A stretch of 64,000 bases of DNA, from contig JAFEAP010000013.1 in NCBI GenBank assembly GCA_018266355.1, positions 96,501 through 160,500 of the forward strand. The letters run 5' to 3'. Position 1 is the stretch's first letter. Each line of letters starts with the position of its first letter. This stretch comes from Bdellovibrionales bacterium. GTDB lineage: Bacteria; Bdellovibrionota; UBA1018. A program made the translations under genes and the position numbers. The notes below the pieces were generated by a model. It worked only from the letters and a program-made list of their open reading frames with translations, did not search any database and was not told the DNA's origin. This document shows positions 9,880-19,673 of this stretch, in pieces.

Positions 9880-10596
9880 TTACTTACGGAACGGCATTCC
9901 GAGCTCGGCGAGCAGCGCGCGAGCTTGTTCATTGTTCTTCGCCGTGGTCGCGATCGTGATCGTCATGCCGCGGATCTTATCAACCTTATCGTAGTTGATT
10001 TCCGGGAAGATGATCTGTTCGCGCAGACCGAGCGAGTAGTTGCCGCGACCGTCGAACGACTTCGCGCTGACGCCTTTGAAGTCGCGAACGCGCGGAAGGG
10101 CGACGTTCATGAGACGGTCGAGGAATTCGTACATCCGCGCGCGGCGGAGGGTGACCATCACGCCGACCGCGTTGCCTTCGCGAACCTTGAAGGACGCGAT
10201 GGCTTTACGGGAACGGGTGAGGACGGCTTTCTGACCGGTAATGGCCAGGATTTCGTCCATGGCGGAGTCGAGAACCTTCGGGTTCGCGACGGCGTCCTTG
10301 ATGGCGCAGTTCAGAACGACCTTCGAAAGGCGCGGAATCGCCATCGGGTTCTTTTCGTTCAACTGCTTCATCAACGACGGGACGATTTCCTTCTTATAGA
10401 TCGTCTCGAGGCGCGGAGCCTTTTCGCCGGAAACTTTCGTTTCTCCGGCGGCGGCGATGCGGACGCCTTGGGCGGATTCGCCTTTAGCCTTCTTCTTCGC
10501 TTCGCCCGCGGCCTTGTTCTTCGCGGCTTTCGCTGCTTTTTCCGCTTTCGCGGCGTCGGCTGCGGCGTCGGTTTTCTTTTCGTTTTCGTTCGCCAT
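9880..10596 (-). CDS. rplE: 50S ribosomal protein L5, N-terminally extended
   Basis: 5S rRNA-binding protein of the central protuberance. The core begins near residue 61 ([15 protein letters not shown]) and contains [13 protein letters not shown], the basic [20 protein letters not shown] and the end [14 protein letters not shown]. The first ~57 residues are Ala/Lys/Glu-rich and unlike the family, giving 238 residues against ~180. The stop of rplN lies two bases upstream of this start, so rplX is missing from its normal site. Confidence 0.95.
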   Translation of the reverse strand: MANENEKKTDAAADAAKAEKAAKAAKNKAAGEAKKKAKGESAQGVRIAAAGETKVSGEKAPRLETIYKKEIVPSLMKQLNEKNPMAIPRLSKVVLNCAIKDAVANPKVLDSAMDEILAITGQKAVLTRSRKAIASFKVREGNAVGVMVTLRRARMYEFLDRLMNVALPRVRDFKGVSAKSFDGRGNYSLGLREQIIFPEINYDKVDKIRGMTITIATTAKNNEQARALLAELGMPFRK

Positions 10597-10598
10597 GA

Positions 10599-10967
10599 TT
10601 AGATGACCTCAGGAGCCAGGGAGATGATTTTCGTGAACGCCTTCGCGCGGAGTTCACGGGCCACCGGTCCGAAGATCCGGGTGCCGATCGGTTCGTTTTG
10701 AGCGTTGATCAAAACGGCGGAGTTCGTGTCGAAGCGGATGTACGTACCGTCGTTGCGGTTCGTTTCCTTCTTCGTGCGCACGATGACGGCCTTCAGCACG
10801 TCGCCTTTTTTCACTTTGCCGTTCGGAACCGCGTCCTTAACCGTGACCACGATCACGTCGCCGAGGCCGGCGTAGTGACGCCGGGTGCCCCCGAGGACCT
10901 TGATACACATCACGGAGCGGGCTCCGGAGTTGTCGGCTACATCGAGCCGGGAGGTGGTTTGAATCAT
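10599..10967 (-). CDS. rplN: 50S ribosomal protein L14
   Basis: Intersubunit bridge protein. The 122-residue product has the family start [25 protein letters not shown], and the end [12 protein letters not shown]. It follows rpsQ as usual, but the next gene is rplE rather than rplX. Confidence 0.97.
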   Translation of the reverse strand: MIQTTSRLDVADNSGARSVMCIKVLGGTRRHYAGLGDVIVVTVKDAVPNGKVKKGDVLKAVIVRTKKETNRNDGTYIRFDTNSAVLINAQNEPIGTRIFGPVARELRAKAFTKIISLAPEVI

Positions 10968-10990
10968 AACCTATTCCTTATCCTTCCTAC

Positions 10991-11365
10991 TTAGACGTTC
11001 GCTTCCGCGGTTTGGATCGCGCGGCGAACGATCTTTTGAAGCGCCCAGCGCTTGTCTTTGCTGAGCGGCCGGCTCTCGACGACGGTGACGATGTCACCGA
11101 TCTTCGCTTCGTTCTTCTCGTCGTGCGCTTTGAACTTCGTCGAACGCGAGATGTACTTGCCGTAGAGCCCGTGACGGACTTGGCGTTCGATCTTCACGAC
11201 GATCGTCTTCTGCATCTTGTTCGAGACGACGGCGCCGGTCAGTTCCTTGCGGCGGTGAATGGCAGCGACGGCCGGAGCGGCGACTTTAGGAGTCGTCGTC
11301 TTCGGGGCCTTCGGAGCCTTCTCGGCTTTCGGGGCGGCGGTTTTCTTCTTCGTTTCGGTAGCCAT
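10991..11365 (-). CDS. rpsQ: 30S ribosomal protein S17, N-terminally extended
   Basis: Primary 16S rRNA binder. The S17 core starts near residue 38 ([20 protein letters not shown]) and includes the OB-fold and [19 protein letters not shown]. The preceding residues are Lys/Ala/Pro/Thr-rich, giving 124 residues against ~85. Its ATG overlaps the rpmC stop by one base (TAATG). Confidence 0.95.
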   Translation of the reverse strand: MATETKKKTAAPKAEKAPKAPKTTTPKVAAPAVAAIHRRKELTGAVVSNKMQKTIVVKIERQVRHGLYGKYISRSTKFKAHDEKNEAKIGDIVTVVESRPLSKDKRWALQKIVRRAIQTAEANV

Positions 11366-11571
11366 TACTTCTTCCCTTTCGCGTTCGCAGCGGTCTGGAG
11401 CGTCTTCACCCGGGCAAGGTCCTTGCGCAGGCGCCAGATCATCGCGGAATCCGCCAGCTGACCGGTGACTTTCTTCATGCGGGTATCGAAAATCGTCTTC
11501 TCGAGCTCGCGGGTCTTAACGACCAGTTCGTTCGCGGAGAGGTTCTTCAGAGCCTTCATTGCTTTCGACAT
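11365..11571 (-). CDS. rpmC: 50S ribosomal protein L29
   Basis: Small 50S protein at the exit tunnel, part of the SRP and trigger-factor docking site. The 68 residues have the two-helix pattern ([34 protein letters not shown]). It overlaps rpsQ by one base. Confidence 0.95.
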   Translation of the reverse strand: MSKAMKALKNLSANELVVKTRELEKTIFDTRMKKVTGQLADSAMIWRLRKDLARVKTLQTAANAKGKK

Positions 11572-11591
11572 AATTCTTGCCTCTCTATCCC

Positions 11592-12095
11592 TTACTTCGC
11601 CGCGCTAGCTACGCTGCGCTGGCGAGCGGCCTTCTTCGCGGCCTTGTCGGCTTTCGCCTTCGCCGCGAGATCTTGCATCAACTTCTCGGAAGCGCGCGAG
11701 ATCGGCTTACATTGGAGCGGGAATTTGTGATCAGCGAGACGAAGCGCTTCGTAGGCTTCGTTCTGCGGGATCCCGGACATTTCGAAAATGATCCGGCCCG
11801 GCTTGATCACGCACACCCACTCCTCGACGTTCCCTTTACCGGAGCCCATGCGGGTTTCGGCGGCCTTCTTCGTGACCGGCTTATCCGGGAAAATGCGGAT
11901 CCAAACTTGGCCGCCGCGCTTCACGTAGCGGGTCATGGCGACCCGGGCCGCTTCGAGCTGGCGAGCCGTGATCCGGCCGCATTCGGTGGCTTGGAGGCCG
12001 TATTCGCCGAAATGCAGGAAACCGCCGCGAAGGGCCTTTCCGCGCATTTTGCCTTTGGCGACCTTCCGCCATTTGACTCGTTTTGGTGACATCAT
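11592..12095 (-). CDS. rplP: 50S ribosomal protein L16
   Basis: Organises the A-site region of the 50S. The 167-residue protein has [40 protein letters not shown] and [11 protein letters not shown]. About 25 C-terminal residues are Ala/Lys-rich beyond the family end. AAAGGA lies nine bases before the first of two adjacent ATGs. Confidence 0.97.
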   Translation of the reverse strand: MMSPKRVKWRKVAKGKMRGKALRGGFLHFGEYGLQATECGRITARQLEAARVAMTRYVKRGGQVWIRIFPDKPVTKKAAETRMGSGKGNVEEWVCVIKPGRIIFEMSGIPQNEAYEALRLADHKFPLQCKPISRASEKLMQDLAAKAKADKAAKKAARQRSVASAAK

Positions 12096-12108
12096 AACGA
12101 ATTATCCT

Positions 12109-12795
12109 TTACGCGTTTTCCGCAGCCGCTTGCATGGCCTTCGCTTCGGCCGCGGCCTGTTTCTTCAGGGTTTGGGCTTCACCGTGGTAAACCCACGCCT
12201 TGATCCCGATGATTCCGTAGGTGGTCTTCGCCATCGCGGTACCGTAGTCGATGTTCGCACGCAGCGTGTGCAGCGGAACCGAATCTTCCGAGTACCATTC
12301 GGTACGCGCGATTTCGGCGCCACCGAGACGACCCGAACAACGGATCTTGATGCCCTTGATGCCTTGCTTGAACGCAGCCGTCATCGCCTTCTTCATCGCG
12401 CGGCGGAAAGCCACGCGCTTTTCGAGCTGAGCCGCCACGCCTTCCGCGATCAGGGTCGCGTTGGCTTCCGGCTTCTTCACTTCGACGATGTTCAGGAAGA
12501 GTTCGTTCTTCGAGAGCTTTTGAACGTCGGCCTTGAGTTGCTCGACGCCCGCGCCCTTCTTACCGATCACGATGCCCGGACGAGCCGTGTGCACGTTGAT
12601 CTTCACCTTGTTCGCCGCGCGTTCGATTTCGATGCGAGCGATGCCGGCGCCGAAGAGTTTTTCCTTCAGGTAGTTCCGGAGCTTCATGTCTTCCGCGAGC
12701 AGGCCCGGGAAGTCTTTCTTGCTGGCGTACCAACGGCTGTCCCAGGAGCGGGTGATGCCGAGGCGGAATCCGATTGGATTTACTTTTTGACCCAT
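12109..12795 (-). CDS. rpsC: 30S ribosomal protein S3
   Basis: Entry-channel protein with a KH domain. The 228-residue product starts [20 protein letters not shown], has the KH-type [13 protein letters not shown] and the conserved [14 protein letters not shown], and ends in an Ala-rich tail. It is 13 bases downstream of rplV. Confidence 0.97.
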   Translation of the reverse strand: MGQKVNPIGFRLGITRSWDSRWYASKKDFPGLLAEDMKLRNYLKEKLFGAGIARIEIERAANKVKINVHTARPGIVIGKKGAGVEQLKADVQKLSKNELFLNIVEVKKPEANATLIAEGVAAQLEKRVAFRRAMKKAMTAAFKQGIKGIKIRCSGRLGGAEIARTEWYSEDSVPLHTLRANIDYGTAMAKTTYGIIGIKAWVYHGEAQTLKKQAAAEAKAMQAAAENA

Positions 12796-12808
12796 TTATT
12801 CGTTCCTC

Positions 12809-13147
12809 TTACTTGGCAGCCCGCTCAGCGAGCATGACGGTGACTTGGGACGTTCTCTTCATGATCGGCGAGGCGGAGCCCTTCGCACGCGGGCGGAACC
12901 GCTTCAAGATCGGTCCGGCGCCCACGAGCAGGGTTTGGACGTAGAGCTTATCCACGTCGACCGTCTGCTTTTGGGCCGCGTTCGCGACGGCGCTCTTCAG
13001 GAGCGTCGAGAGGACGCCCGCCGTGCGCTTCGCCGGCGAGAACTTGAGAACAGTCAGCGCCTGGTTGATGTCTTTTCCGCGGACGAGATCGGCGATGGCG
13101 CCGACTTTCCGAGGAGTAATGCGAATCGAGGTTACTTTAGCTTTCAT
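12809..13147 (-). CDS. rplV: 50S ribosomal protein L22
   Basis: Lines the nascent-peptide exit tunnel. The 112 residues include SIRITPRKVGAIADLVRGKD and the tunnel-loop region LKRFRPRAKGSASPIMKRTS. It lies between rpsS and rpsC. Confidence 0.97.
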   Translation of the reverse strand: MKAKVTSIRITPRKVGAIADLVRGKDINQALTVLKFSPAKRTAGVLSTLLKSAVANAAQKQTVDVDKLYVQTLLVGAGPILKRFRPRAKGSASPIMKRTSQVTVMLAERAAK

Positions 13148-13157
13148 AACTTAGTCC

Positions 13158-13538
13158 TTACTTCTTCGCCGGAGCCGCCGGAGCCGCTGCCGGTTTCGCC
13201 GCCGCTGCCGCCGGAGCCGCCGCCGCCGCCGGAGCTGCCGCTCCCGCCGCCGGAGCCGCGCCGCCGCCTTCCTTCTTGTCGGCCGGAGTGTGACCGTGGA
13301 AGGTACGAGTCAACGCGAATTCGCCGAGCTTGTGGCCGACCATGTTTTCGGTGACGTAGACCGGGATGAACTTCTTGCCGTTATGCACCGCGAAAGTCAA
13401 TCCGACGAAATCCGGAAGGATCGTCGAACGGCGGGACCAGGTCTTGATGACCTTGCGATCCTGGGTCTTCTTCGCTTCGAGGACCTTATGTTCGATGTGG
13501 TAGTCGACGTAAGGACCTTTTTTAATTGAACGAGCCAT
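13158..13538 (-). CDS. rpsS: 30S ribosomal protein S19 with Ala/Pro tail
   Basis: 30S head protein next to the decoding side. The first ~88 residues are canonical ([47 protein letters not shown]). The last ~37 residues are almost only Ala, Pro and Lys, encoded by a GC-rich repetitive stretch. S19 usually ends after about 92 residues. Whether the tail is kept in the mature protein is unknown. Confidence 0.95.
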   Translation of the reverse strand: MARSIKKGPYVDYHIEHKVLEAKKTQDRKVIKTWSRRSTILPDFVGLTFAVHNGKKFIPVYVTENMVGHKLGEFALTRTFHGHTPADKKEGGGAAPAAGAAAPAAAAAPAAAAAKPAAAPAAPAKK

Positions 13539-13560
13539 TTCTCATTATCTCCAAAGATTT

Positions 13561-14394
13561 TTACTTACGGCGCTTCACGATGAACGCATCGGTACGCTTG
13601 TTGTTCCGGGTCTTGTAGCCCTTCGTCGGGACGCCCCACGGAGTACGCGGGTGGCCGCCGCCGGAGCTCTTCCCTTCACCACCACCGTGCGGGTGGTCGA
13701 TCGGGTTCATCGAAACCCCGCGGTTCGTCGGGCGAACGCCGAGCCAGCGAGCGCGACCGGCTTTGCCGAGCGCGATGTTTTCGTGTTCCGTGTTCGAGAG
13801 CTGACCGATCGAAGCGCGGCAGCGCGAATGGATCAAGCGAACTTCGCCCGAAGGCATCTTCACTTGGCAGTACACGCCTTCCTTCGCCATGAGCTGCGCG
13901 AAGTTGCCGGCCGAACGGGAGAGCTTGCCGCCCTTGCCCGGTTCGACTTCGAGGTTGTGGATGAACGTACCGACCGGGATGTTCGACAGCGAAAGATTGT
14001 TCGCCGGCTTGATGTCCGCGGCGTCCGACGCGATCACCGGGTCGCCGACCTTGAGGCCGAGCGGCGCGAGGATGTAGCGCTTTTCGCCGTCCGCGTAGTT
14101 CAGCAGCGCGATGTACGCCGTGCGGTTCGGATCGTATTCGAGCGAAGCGACCTTCGCCGGGATCTCGCGTTTGTCGCGAGCGAAATCGATCACCCGATAC
14201 TTGCGGCGGTGGCCGCCGCCGACGTGGCGGACGGTCATCTTCCCGTAGTTGTTCCGGCCACCGGATTTACGGAGGTCGGCCATGAGGGAAGCCGGTTTTT
14301 TCGGCTGGTCTTTTTTCGGGGTCAGGATCGTGAAATCCGCCACCGTCTTGTAACGGTTCGAGGGAGTCGTCGGCTTAAACGTTTTTACGGCCAT
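13561..14394 (-). CDS. rplB: 50S ribosomal protein L2
   Basis: Core 50S protein near the peptidyl-transferase centre. The 277-residue protein has [19 protein letters not shown] and the C-terminal [20 protein letters not shown] with the conserved His. It lies between rplW and rpsS. Confidence 0.98.
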   Translation of the reverse strand: MAVKTFKPTTPSNRYKTVADFTILTPKKDQPKKPASLMADLRKSGGRNNYGKMTVRHVGGGHRRKYRVIDFARDKREIPAKVASLEYDPNRTAYIALLNYADGEKRYILAPLGLKVGDPVIASDAADIKPANNLSLSNIPVGTFIHNLEVEPGKGGKLSRSAGNFAQLMAKEGVYCQVKMPSGEVRLIHSRCRASIGQLSNTEHENIALGKAGRARWLGVRPTNRGVSMNPIDHPHGGGEGKSSGGGHPRTPWGVPTKGYKTRNNKRTDAFIVKRRK

Positions 14395-14406
14395 GGTCGC
14401 TCCTCC

Positions 14407-14706
14407 TTATTGCTGTTGTTGGAAGAAATCGATCTTTTGACCTTCATTGAGGGTCACGATCGCTTTTTTCCAGTTCGTGCGCTTCACCGTGGAACGGGCC
14501 ATGCGCTTGATTTTTCCGTGCACCATGAGCGTCCGAACTTCGCGGACGTTCACTTTGAAGAGCTGTTGGACGGCGTCGCGGATCTCGTGCTTGTTCGCCT
14601 TCGAATCGACTTCGAAAACGTACTTGGACGCGAGTTCCGTAAGAGCCGTGCTCTTTTCGCTGATGATCGGACGTTTGATGATTTCGTAGAGTTTGTTCAT
14701 CGTCAT
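14407..14706 (-). CDS. rplW: 50S ribosomal protein L23
   Basis: Exit-tunnel protein that docks trigger factor and SRP. The 99 residues include IIKRPIISEKSTAL, YVFEVDSKANKHEIRDAVQQ and the NWKKAIVTL end. It is seven bases from rplD. Confidence 0.95.
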   Translation of the reverse strand: MTMNKLYEIIKRPIISEKSTALTELASKYVFEVDSKANKHEIRDAVQQLFKVNVREVRTLMVHGKIKRMARSTVKRTNWKKAIVTLNEGQKIDFFQQQQ

Positions 14707-14713
14707 TTACCTC

Positions 14714-15334
14714 TTAGGACAGACGGGCCGTCGCCGAGGCGATGGCTTTCTTCGTCATGACGATCCACTCGTGGCGGACGATATCATAGACGTTCAGGCC
14801 TTCCGAACGCAGCACGCGGACTTTCGGGATGTTGCGGCCGGAGAGCTCGAGGTTCTCGTTCTTATCGTCGACGATAAGGACCTTCTCGAGCTTGAAGTTT
14901 TTCGCGAGGAGTTCCGCGAACGGCTTCGTCTTCGCGCCGGCGAGCTTGAACTCGTCGACGATCAGGAAGCGCTTCGCCTTCACGCGATCCGAGAGAGCCG
15001 AGCGCAGAGCTCCGCGCATCATCTCTTTCGGAGTGGCTTGTTCGTACGAACGCGGCGTCGGGCCGAAGTTCGCGCCGCCGCCCGGCATGAGCGGGGAACG
15101 GCTGGAGCCTTGGCGAGCGTTACCGGTGCCCTTTTGTTTGAAAGGCTTCCGGCCGCCGCCGCGCACTTCCGACTTGGTCTTCGTGTCGGCGGTGCCTTGG
15201 CGGCGATTCGCCAGCTGGGCTTTGATCACTTGATGAACGAGCGGATAGTTGATCTCCGTCGCGAAAACCGCGGCGTCGAGATCCATCGATCCGACCTTTT
15301 CATTCTTCATGTTAACGATATCGAGGGTAGGCAT
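14714..15334 (-). CDS. rplD: 50S ribosomal protein L4
   Basis: 23S rRNA binder reaching into the tunnel; in enterobacteria it regulates the S10 operon. The 206-residue product has the extended-loop motif KSEVRGGGRKPFKQKGTGNA and GPTPRSYEQATPKEM. Standard position between rplC and rplW. Confidence 0.96.
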   Translation of the reverse strand: MPTLDIVNMKNEKVGSMDLDAAVFATEINYPLVHQVIKAQLANRRQGTADTKTKSEVRGGGRKPFKQKGTGNARQGSSRSPLMPGGGANFGPTPRSYEQATPKEMMRGALRSALSDRVKAKRFLIVDEFKLAGAKTKPFAELLAKNFKLEKVLIVDDKNENLELSGRNIPKVRVLRSEGLNVYDIVRHEWIVMTKKAIASATARLS

Positions 15335-15349
15335 CTTAATCTCCCGACC

Positions 15350-16111
15350 TTACTTCGCCTTCGCCGTAAGCGCTTTTTTCACTTCGGCGTTCTTGATGGC
15401 TTTACGAATCGCGACGACGCCGCTCTTCGGGCCCGGGACCGAGCCGTTCACGAGGAGGATGCCGTTTTCGACATCGACCTTCACGACGCGCACGTTCTGG
15501 ACCGTGACTTGGACGTTGCCCATTTGGCCGGGCATTTTCTTGTTCTTGAAACATTTCGCGGGATCGGCGCGGTTACCGATCGATCCGAGCGAGCGGGTCG
15601 TGATCGAGTTACCGTGCGAGGCCGCGGAACCGGCCATGTGATAGCGCTTCACGCCGCCCTGGAAGCCCTTCCCTTTCGAGACGGCGATCAGGTCGACGAG
15701 GTCGCCTTCCTTCACGAAAGACGGGTCGAGCGTGGCGCCGGCCGCGAGGCCGTCCATCTTCATCGTCTCGTGGAGGCGGAATTCCTTAGTGTAGTAGAAG
15801 CCGCCTTCGTTCGTCGACTTCTTGAAGTGGCCGAGGTCCGGCTTGTTGAGGTTCTTGGCTTTCTTTTCGAGCACGCCGACCTGAACGGCGTTGTAGCCTT
15901 CTTTCGCCAACGTCTTCACTTGCGTGACGACGTTCGGGCGGAGGTCGATGACGGTGACCGCGCTGAGCGCGCCGTCGGCATCGTAAACTTGGGTCATGCC
16001 GGCTTTAACGCCGAACAATCCACCGCGGCCGGAATCGAGCTTCACGCTCTTTCCTTTCGCGTCCGCGGCAGGCGCCGCGTTTTCTTGGGCGGGAGTTTGA
16101 TTTTCAGACAT
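15350..16111 (-). CDS. rplC: 50S ribosomal protein L3
   Basis: Early-assembly 50S protein. The core starts near GLFGVKAGMTQVYDADG and includes KGKGFQGGVKRYHMAGS and the PGQMGNVQVTVQN loop. About 30 N-terminal residues are Ala/Gln/Lys-rich. The ATG at 16111 (MSENQTPAQE) is chosen because a GAGAGAGAG-type binding site precedes it; an upstream in-frame ATG at 16159 lacks one. A 182-base spacer separates it from rpsJ. Confidence 0.94.
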   Translation of the reverse strand: MSENQTPAQENAAPAADAKGKSVKLDSGRGGLFGVKAGMTQVYDADGALSAVTVIDLRPNVVTQVKTLAKEGYNAVQVGVLEKKAKNLNKPDLGHFKKSTNEGGFYYTKEFRLHETMKMDGLAAGATLDPSFVKEGDLVDLIAVSKGKGFQGGVKRYHMAGSAASHGNSITTRSLGSIGNRADPAKCFKNKKMPGQMGNVQVTVQNVRVVKVDVENGILLVNGSVPGPKSGVVAIRKAIKNAEVKKALTAKAK

Positions 16112-16293
16112 TGGACTCTCTCTCGTTACGTCAAAACAGCGCTCGAGCTCGCTCTCCATCCGGGAGGCCGTCGAGTTGTTTGCAGACGTGGATTAAAAAG
16201 AAAACTACGAAAGTTGGGGATTTTCGCGGCTATCTTACGACTTACCGAACGGGAATCAGCCCGAAGGCCTCATGCGCACGGCAGTATCGCTGT

Positions 16294-16608
16294 TTAGGAC
16301 TTGATCTCTACATCCACGCCAGCCGACAGGTCAAGCTTCATCAGCGAATCGACCGTCTGTTGAGTGGGTTCAAGGATATCGAGAAGGCGCTTGTGCGTGC
16401 GAATTTCGAACTGCTCACGCGACTTCTTATCAATGTGCGGGGAACGGAGAACCGTATAGCGGTTGATGACCGTCGGGAGCGGGATCGGACCACGAACGGT
16501 CGCGCCCGTGCGTTTCGCCGTATTCACGATTTCCCAAACGGATTGATCGAGAACGCGGTGATCGAAGGCCTTCAACTTAATACGAATCTTGTGTTCCATA
16601 GACGCCAT
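16294..16608 (-). CDS. rpsJ: 30S ribosomal protein S10
   Basis: 30S head protein and NusE transcription factor. The sequence has [41 protein letters not shown] and the end VDVEIKS. The ATG at 16608 is chosen from an upstream AGGA about ten bases away; 16599 is an alternative. It heads the S10 cluster; tuf is not present upstream. Confidence 0.96.
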   Translation of the reverse strand: MASMEHKIRIKLKAFDHRVLDQSVWEIVNTAKRTGATVRGPIPLPTVINRYTVLRSPHIDKKSREQFEIRTHKRLLDILEPTQQTVDSLMKLDLSAGVDVEIKS

Positions 16609-16827
16609 TTCTTTCACATCCTATTAAAATTACTCAGGAAGTTACCGTCCGAGGGATGTGACTCGAACGCAATCTTTCCTAAGTCGTCGTTTTTTGAGGT
16701 TTTGAGCAATACCTAGGAAGCGATTGCGACGCAACCGCGAACTGGAAAAATTCTCGCTTGCAGAAAAAGACGCAGCGCACCATTAACTCGACTCATTCAA
16801 AACATTCCCGCTATAGAAGGAAACTCC

Positions 16828-17295
16828 ATGAAAAAGATCGCTCTCTTCGCTCTGCTCGCCCTCGCGTCCACCTCCGCTTTCGCGGATCCGGGTAAGGACG
16901 CGGCCTACAAAGCGTGCGGCCGCCTGAATCAAGGCAATCTCGGCGCCCAGTGCGTCGCGGTCGTCGCGCAAGGCAACTATTTCGACACCCGGGCCGTCGC
17001 CGCGTGCGACCGCATCAACAGCCAAAACGATACCGTCACGTGCATGACCGCGATCCGCGACATGAGCTACGACTCCGACGTCGCCGTCAAAACCTGCGAT
17101 CAGATGCAGTCCGTTCCGGCCACGATCGAATGCCTCAAGTCGGTCGGCCGTACGGTCTACCAACCGGGCTGCGACACGAACACGATCCGCGCTTATCTCG
17201 ACGACGCCCTCAACGCGCTCTCGAGCCGCCAATACGGCCGCGCTTACCAATCGGTGAACGCCGCCCGCAATGTCACCCTGACCTGCGGCAACTAA
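16828..17295 (+). CDS. exported Cys-rich protein of unknown function
   Basis: The 155-residue protein begins with a clear Sec signal peptide (MKKIALFALLALASTSAFA, cleavage before DPG). The mature part has eight or more Cys spaced at ~12-20 residues in recurring patterns (YKACGRLNQG, GAQCVAVV, VAACDRINSQ, TVTCMTAIRD), suggesting short repeats held by disulfides in the periplasm. AAGGAAA precedes the ATG. It stands alone between rpsJ and a convergent gene, followed by a terminator. No family recognised. Confidence 0.8.
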   Translation: MKKIALFALLALASTSAFADPGKDAAYKACGRLNQGNLGAQCVAVVAQGNYFDTRAVAACDRINSQNDTVTCMTAIRDMSYDSDVAVKTCDQMQSVPATIECLKSVGRTVYQPGCDTNTIRAYLDDALNALSSRQYGRAYQSVNAARNVTLTCGN

Positions 17296-17314
17296 GGACT
17301 CGGTTCTCGAAAAC

Positions 17315-17355
17315 GAAACGGCCGGCGCTCGCGAGAGCTACGGCCGTTTTCATTT
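17315..17355 (+). terminator. terminator after the Cys-rich protein gene
   Basis: Stem AAACGGCCG...CGGCCGTTT with an internal GCTC/GAGC helix, followed by TTTTCATTTT, about 20 bases after the stop. Confidence 0.75.
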
Positions 17356-17379
17356 TCGAGACGCGACCGACGAACGCGA

Positions 17380-17736
17380 TCAGCCGACGTAGTAATGAAG
17401 GACCGTTCCGATCAGCGAGAGCAGAATCGCGCCGAAGATCGCGGACATCCAGCCCTTGATGTCGAAGCCCTTGATCAAGGCCGCGCAGATCTTCAGGACC
17501 GCGCCGTTCACGACGAACGTGAAGAGTCCGAGCGTGAGAATATTGATCGGAAGCGTGAGAAAGATCAGGATCGGCCATACGAGAACGTTCGCGACACCGA
17601 TCACGACGGCGGCCCAGAGCGCGGCGCCGAATCCCTCCACCTTGAACCCGGGCATGACCTTCGAGGTGAGGAGCAGCGAGACCGCGGAAACCACCCAGTG
17701 CACGAGCATGCCCATCAACGTCTGTTGTTCTTGCAT
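17380..17736 (-). CDS. phage-holin-family IV (YvlD-like) membrane protein
   Basis: The 118-residue protein has four hydrophobic segments (SAVSLLLTSKVMPGF, ALWAAVVIGVANVLVWPILI, ILTLGLFTFVVNGAVL, GAILLSLIGTVLHYYV) and the family pattern PxxxLTLPINILTLGLFTF with NG. Chromosomal members occur widely and are not evidence of a prophage. Function is unknown; it resides in the inner membrane. It starts 37 bases after the stop of the DUF72 gene on the same strand. Confidence 0.8.
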   Translation of the reverse strand: MQEQQTLMGMLVHWVVSAVSLLLTSKVMPGFKVEGFGAALWAAVVIGVANVLVWPILIFLTLPINILTLGLFTFVVNGAVLKICAALIKGFDIKGWMSAIFGAILLSLIGTVLHYYVG

Positions 17737-17773
17737 CCTCTCACCCTGCCCGCGCGAGAACGAAAAGAGAAGA

Positions 17774-18697
17774 CTAGAAAAGGGAGAGTTGGGGCGCGGG
17801 CGGTTCAAACCTTCCGACCCAGGGCCGAGGACGGAATCCTCGGTCGGCGAGCCGCTCGATGAAGATTCGGGCGAGCTCTGGAACCCAGACCTGATCCGTC
17901 GTGTGCAGGAAAAAATCGACTTCGCGAAGTCCCGAGGCTCGCAACTCCTCGATTCGATCGATCCAACCTTCGAGTCTTTCGCGATCGACGCCGAGCGGTT
18001 CTGCATCCGTTTCGAGCGATTGCCCGAGAAAACGAACGAAGAGTGAAGGAGACGTGAGCGTCCCGTGGCACGCGTCTCGGCGGCCCGGCGTGTCCGTGCA
18101 CACCGTTCCCGCACCCGCGGCGACGAGCATCCGAGCGGCCTCGCGGCGGAGCTGGCGCGATTCGAACCAATCCTCGGCGCGAAATTCCACGAAGAGCGGC
18201 CTCGCGGTGTCGAGTTCCCGATAGAGCGCGAGCCACCCCTCCAAAAGTCCGAGGCGATCGCGACCGAGCGCCGGAGGGAGCTGCAGGAAACTCCCGCCCC
18301 ATTTCTCACCGAGCCCGCGCCATCCTTCGACGAACGCCCGCATCCGCTCCGCCATGAGCGCACGATTTCCCCACACGGTGAACTCGTGACTCAGCTCCTG
18401 ATGCATCTTCACGAAGAATCGGAAATCCACCGGCGTTTCTTCCGCCCAGACGCGAGCGGCGTCGAACGTCGGCACACGGTAGAAAGCCGTATTCAGCTCG
18501 ATCGCCTCGAAACTCCGGGCATAGTCGACGAGGGTGCGCGAAAATCCGGGGATGGTCCACTGCGGGGCTCCCAGCCGGATCGTCAGCGTCTCGGCGGAAA
18601 GGAAATCGCCTCGTCCGAGAAGCGTCCGCGTTCCAGGATGGATCGGCGCGAGCGTCCGATCGAAGCCCCGAGTGCGAGGTAAGGCGCCGAAATCCAT
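17774..18697 (-). CDS. DUF72 (YecE-like) protein
   Basis: The 307-residue protein has the TIM-barrel DUF72 hallmarks: an early strand LTIRLGAPQWTI, the FEAIELNTAFYRVPT motif, FFVKMHQELSH and LFVEFRAEDWF. Biochemical function is not established for the family. The start is uncertain: the ATG at 18697 gives about 35 residues before the usual domain start and lacks a clear ribosome-binding site. It lies 46 bases from the nuclease gene on the same strand. Confidence 0.85.
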   Translation of the reverse strand: MDFGALPRTRGFDRTLAPIHPGTRTLLGRGDFLSAETLTIRLGAPQWTIPGFSRTLVDYARSFEAIELNTAFYRVPTFDAARVWAEETPVDFRFFVKMHQELSHEFTVWGNRALMAERMRAFVEGWRGLGEKWGGSFLQLPPALGRDRLGLLEGWLALYRELDTARPLFVEFRAEDWFESRQLRREAARMLVAAGAGTVCTDTPGRRDACHGTLTSPSLFVRFLGQSLETDAEPLGVDRERLEGWIDRIEELRASGLREVDFFLHTTDQVWVPELARIFIERLADRGFRPRPWVGRFEPPAPQLSLF

Positions 18698-18743
18698 GCC
18701 CCGGGTTTAGCGAAGGCCCCTCCTTCCCACAACCCGGAAAGCG

Positions 18744-19673
18744 CTAACGCGAGAGTTCGACGATCACCGCACGGTGGTCCGAGATAAAACCGTTCGACTG
18801 CGGATAACGGAACGTGTCCACCGCCCAGCGGCGAACCCTCCAGGGAGCGCTTCGCGAGAGGAACACGTGATCCACGCGGCACTCGGGGAAAGTCGACGCC
18901 TTCTCGAGATTACAACCGTCGGTCGGGATCATCGAGCCGTTCGCGACGTAGGAATACGTTTTCGCCTCGACGAAGGCGTCGCGAAAAGCGCTGGAAAGAG
19001 CGGCGTATCCCGGCCGGTCCGGGCGGAGGTTCGTGTCGCCCGCAAAAATCACCGGCGTTCCCGAAGCGGCGAATTTCTTCACGACGAGTTCGGCGCTCGG
19101 GTCGCGATTTCGGGGATTGTTATCGAAATGGGTGCCCGCGAATACGAAATGGCCGCCGGATTTCCCGTCCAGGAGTTCCGCATATTCCACCCGACGCGGG
19201 AAACTCGTCTTCCAACCGAAACCGAACCAAGGCGAGCTCGGACCCAGCCAGAACCCGTCCTTCGTTTCGACGGTGAACCGACTCGCGCGGACGAAAAGCG
19301 TCGGATCGGGATAACTCGCCAGGAACCCGCCCGCGAAGATCGGCGTATACTTTTCCTTCAGGCGCGCGAGCAGGCTCTCGACCTGACCGCGCGTCCGCAA
19401 TTCCTGCAGGCTGATCAAATCCGGATCGTGTCGGTTGATCGTGTCGGCGACGAGCGCGAGGCGCTCGTCGAACGTTCCCTTCGTGCCCCCCTTGTCGCAG
19501 AAATCGCACATCAGATTGAACGTCATCACGCGCATGTCGATCGGCGCCTCCGCGGGCGCGGCGACCGCCGGTTTCCCTCGGTGCGGTTTCTTCCGATGCG
19601 TTTCCCGGGCGTACGAGGCCGATACCCCCGCGAGGAGGAGCGCCGCGATCAATCCGGGCGCGAGACGCTTCAT
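18744..19673 (-). CDS. exported endonuclease/exonuclease/phosphatase family protein
   Basis: Predicted Mg-dependent phosphodiesterase or nuclease. The 309-residue product starts with a signal peptide ([22 protein letters not shown]). It shows the EEP motifs in order: [19 protein letters not shown] (catalytic Glu), [26 protein letters not shown] and SDHRAVIV (catalytic Asp-His). Its ATG overlaps the fusA stop (ATGA), which implies translational coupling to elongation factor G. Substrate could be nucleic acid or a phospholipid or inositol phosphate; the sequence cannot decide. Confidence 0.88.
   Translation of the reverse strand: MKRLAPGLIAALLLAGVSASYARETHRKKPHRGKPAVAAPAEAPIDMRVMTFNLMCDFCDKGGTKGTFDERLALVADTINRHDPDLISLQELRTRGQVESLLARLKEKYTPIFAGGFLASYPDPTLFVRASRFTVETKDGFWLGPSSPWFGFGWKTSFPRRVEYAELLDGKSGGHFVFAGTHFDNNPRNRDPSAELVVKKFAASGTPVIFAGDTNLRPDRPGYAALSSAFRDAFVEAKTYSYVANGSMIPTDGCNLEKASTFPECRVDHVFLSRSAPWRVRRWAVDTFRYPQSNGFISDHRAVIVELSR

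Noticed and set aside
17380..17736. Holin-like protein as a sign of prophage
   Set aside because: The family is common as a chromosomal membrane protein and no phage gene is nearby.
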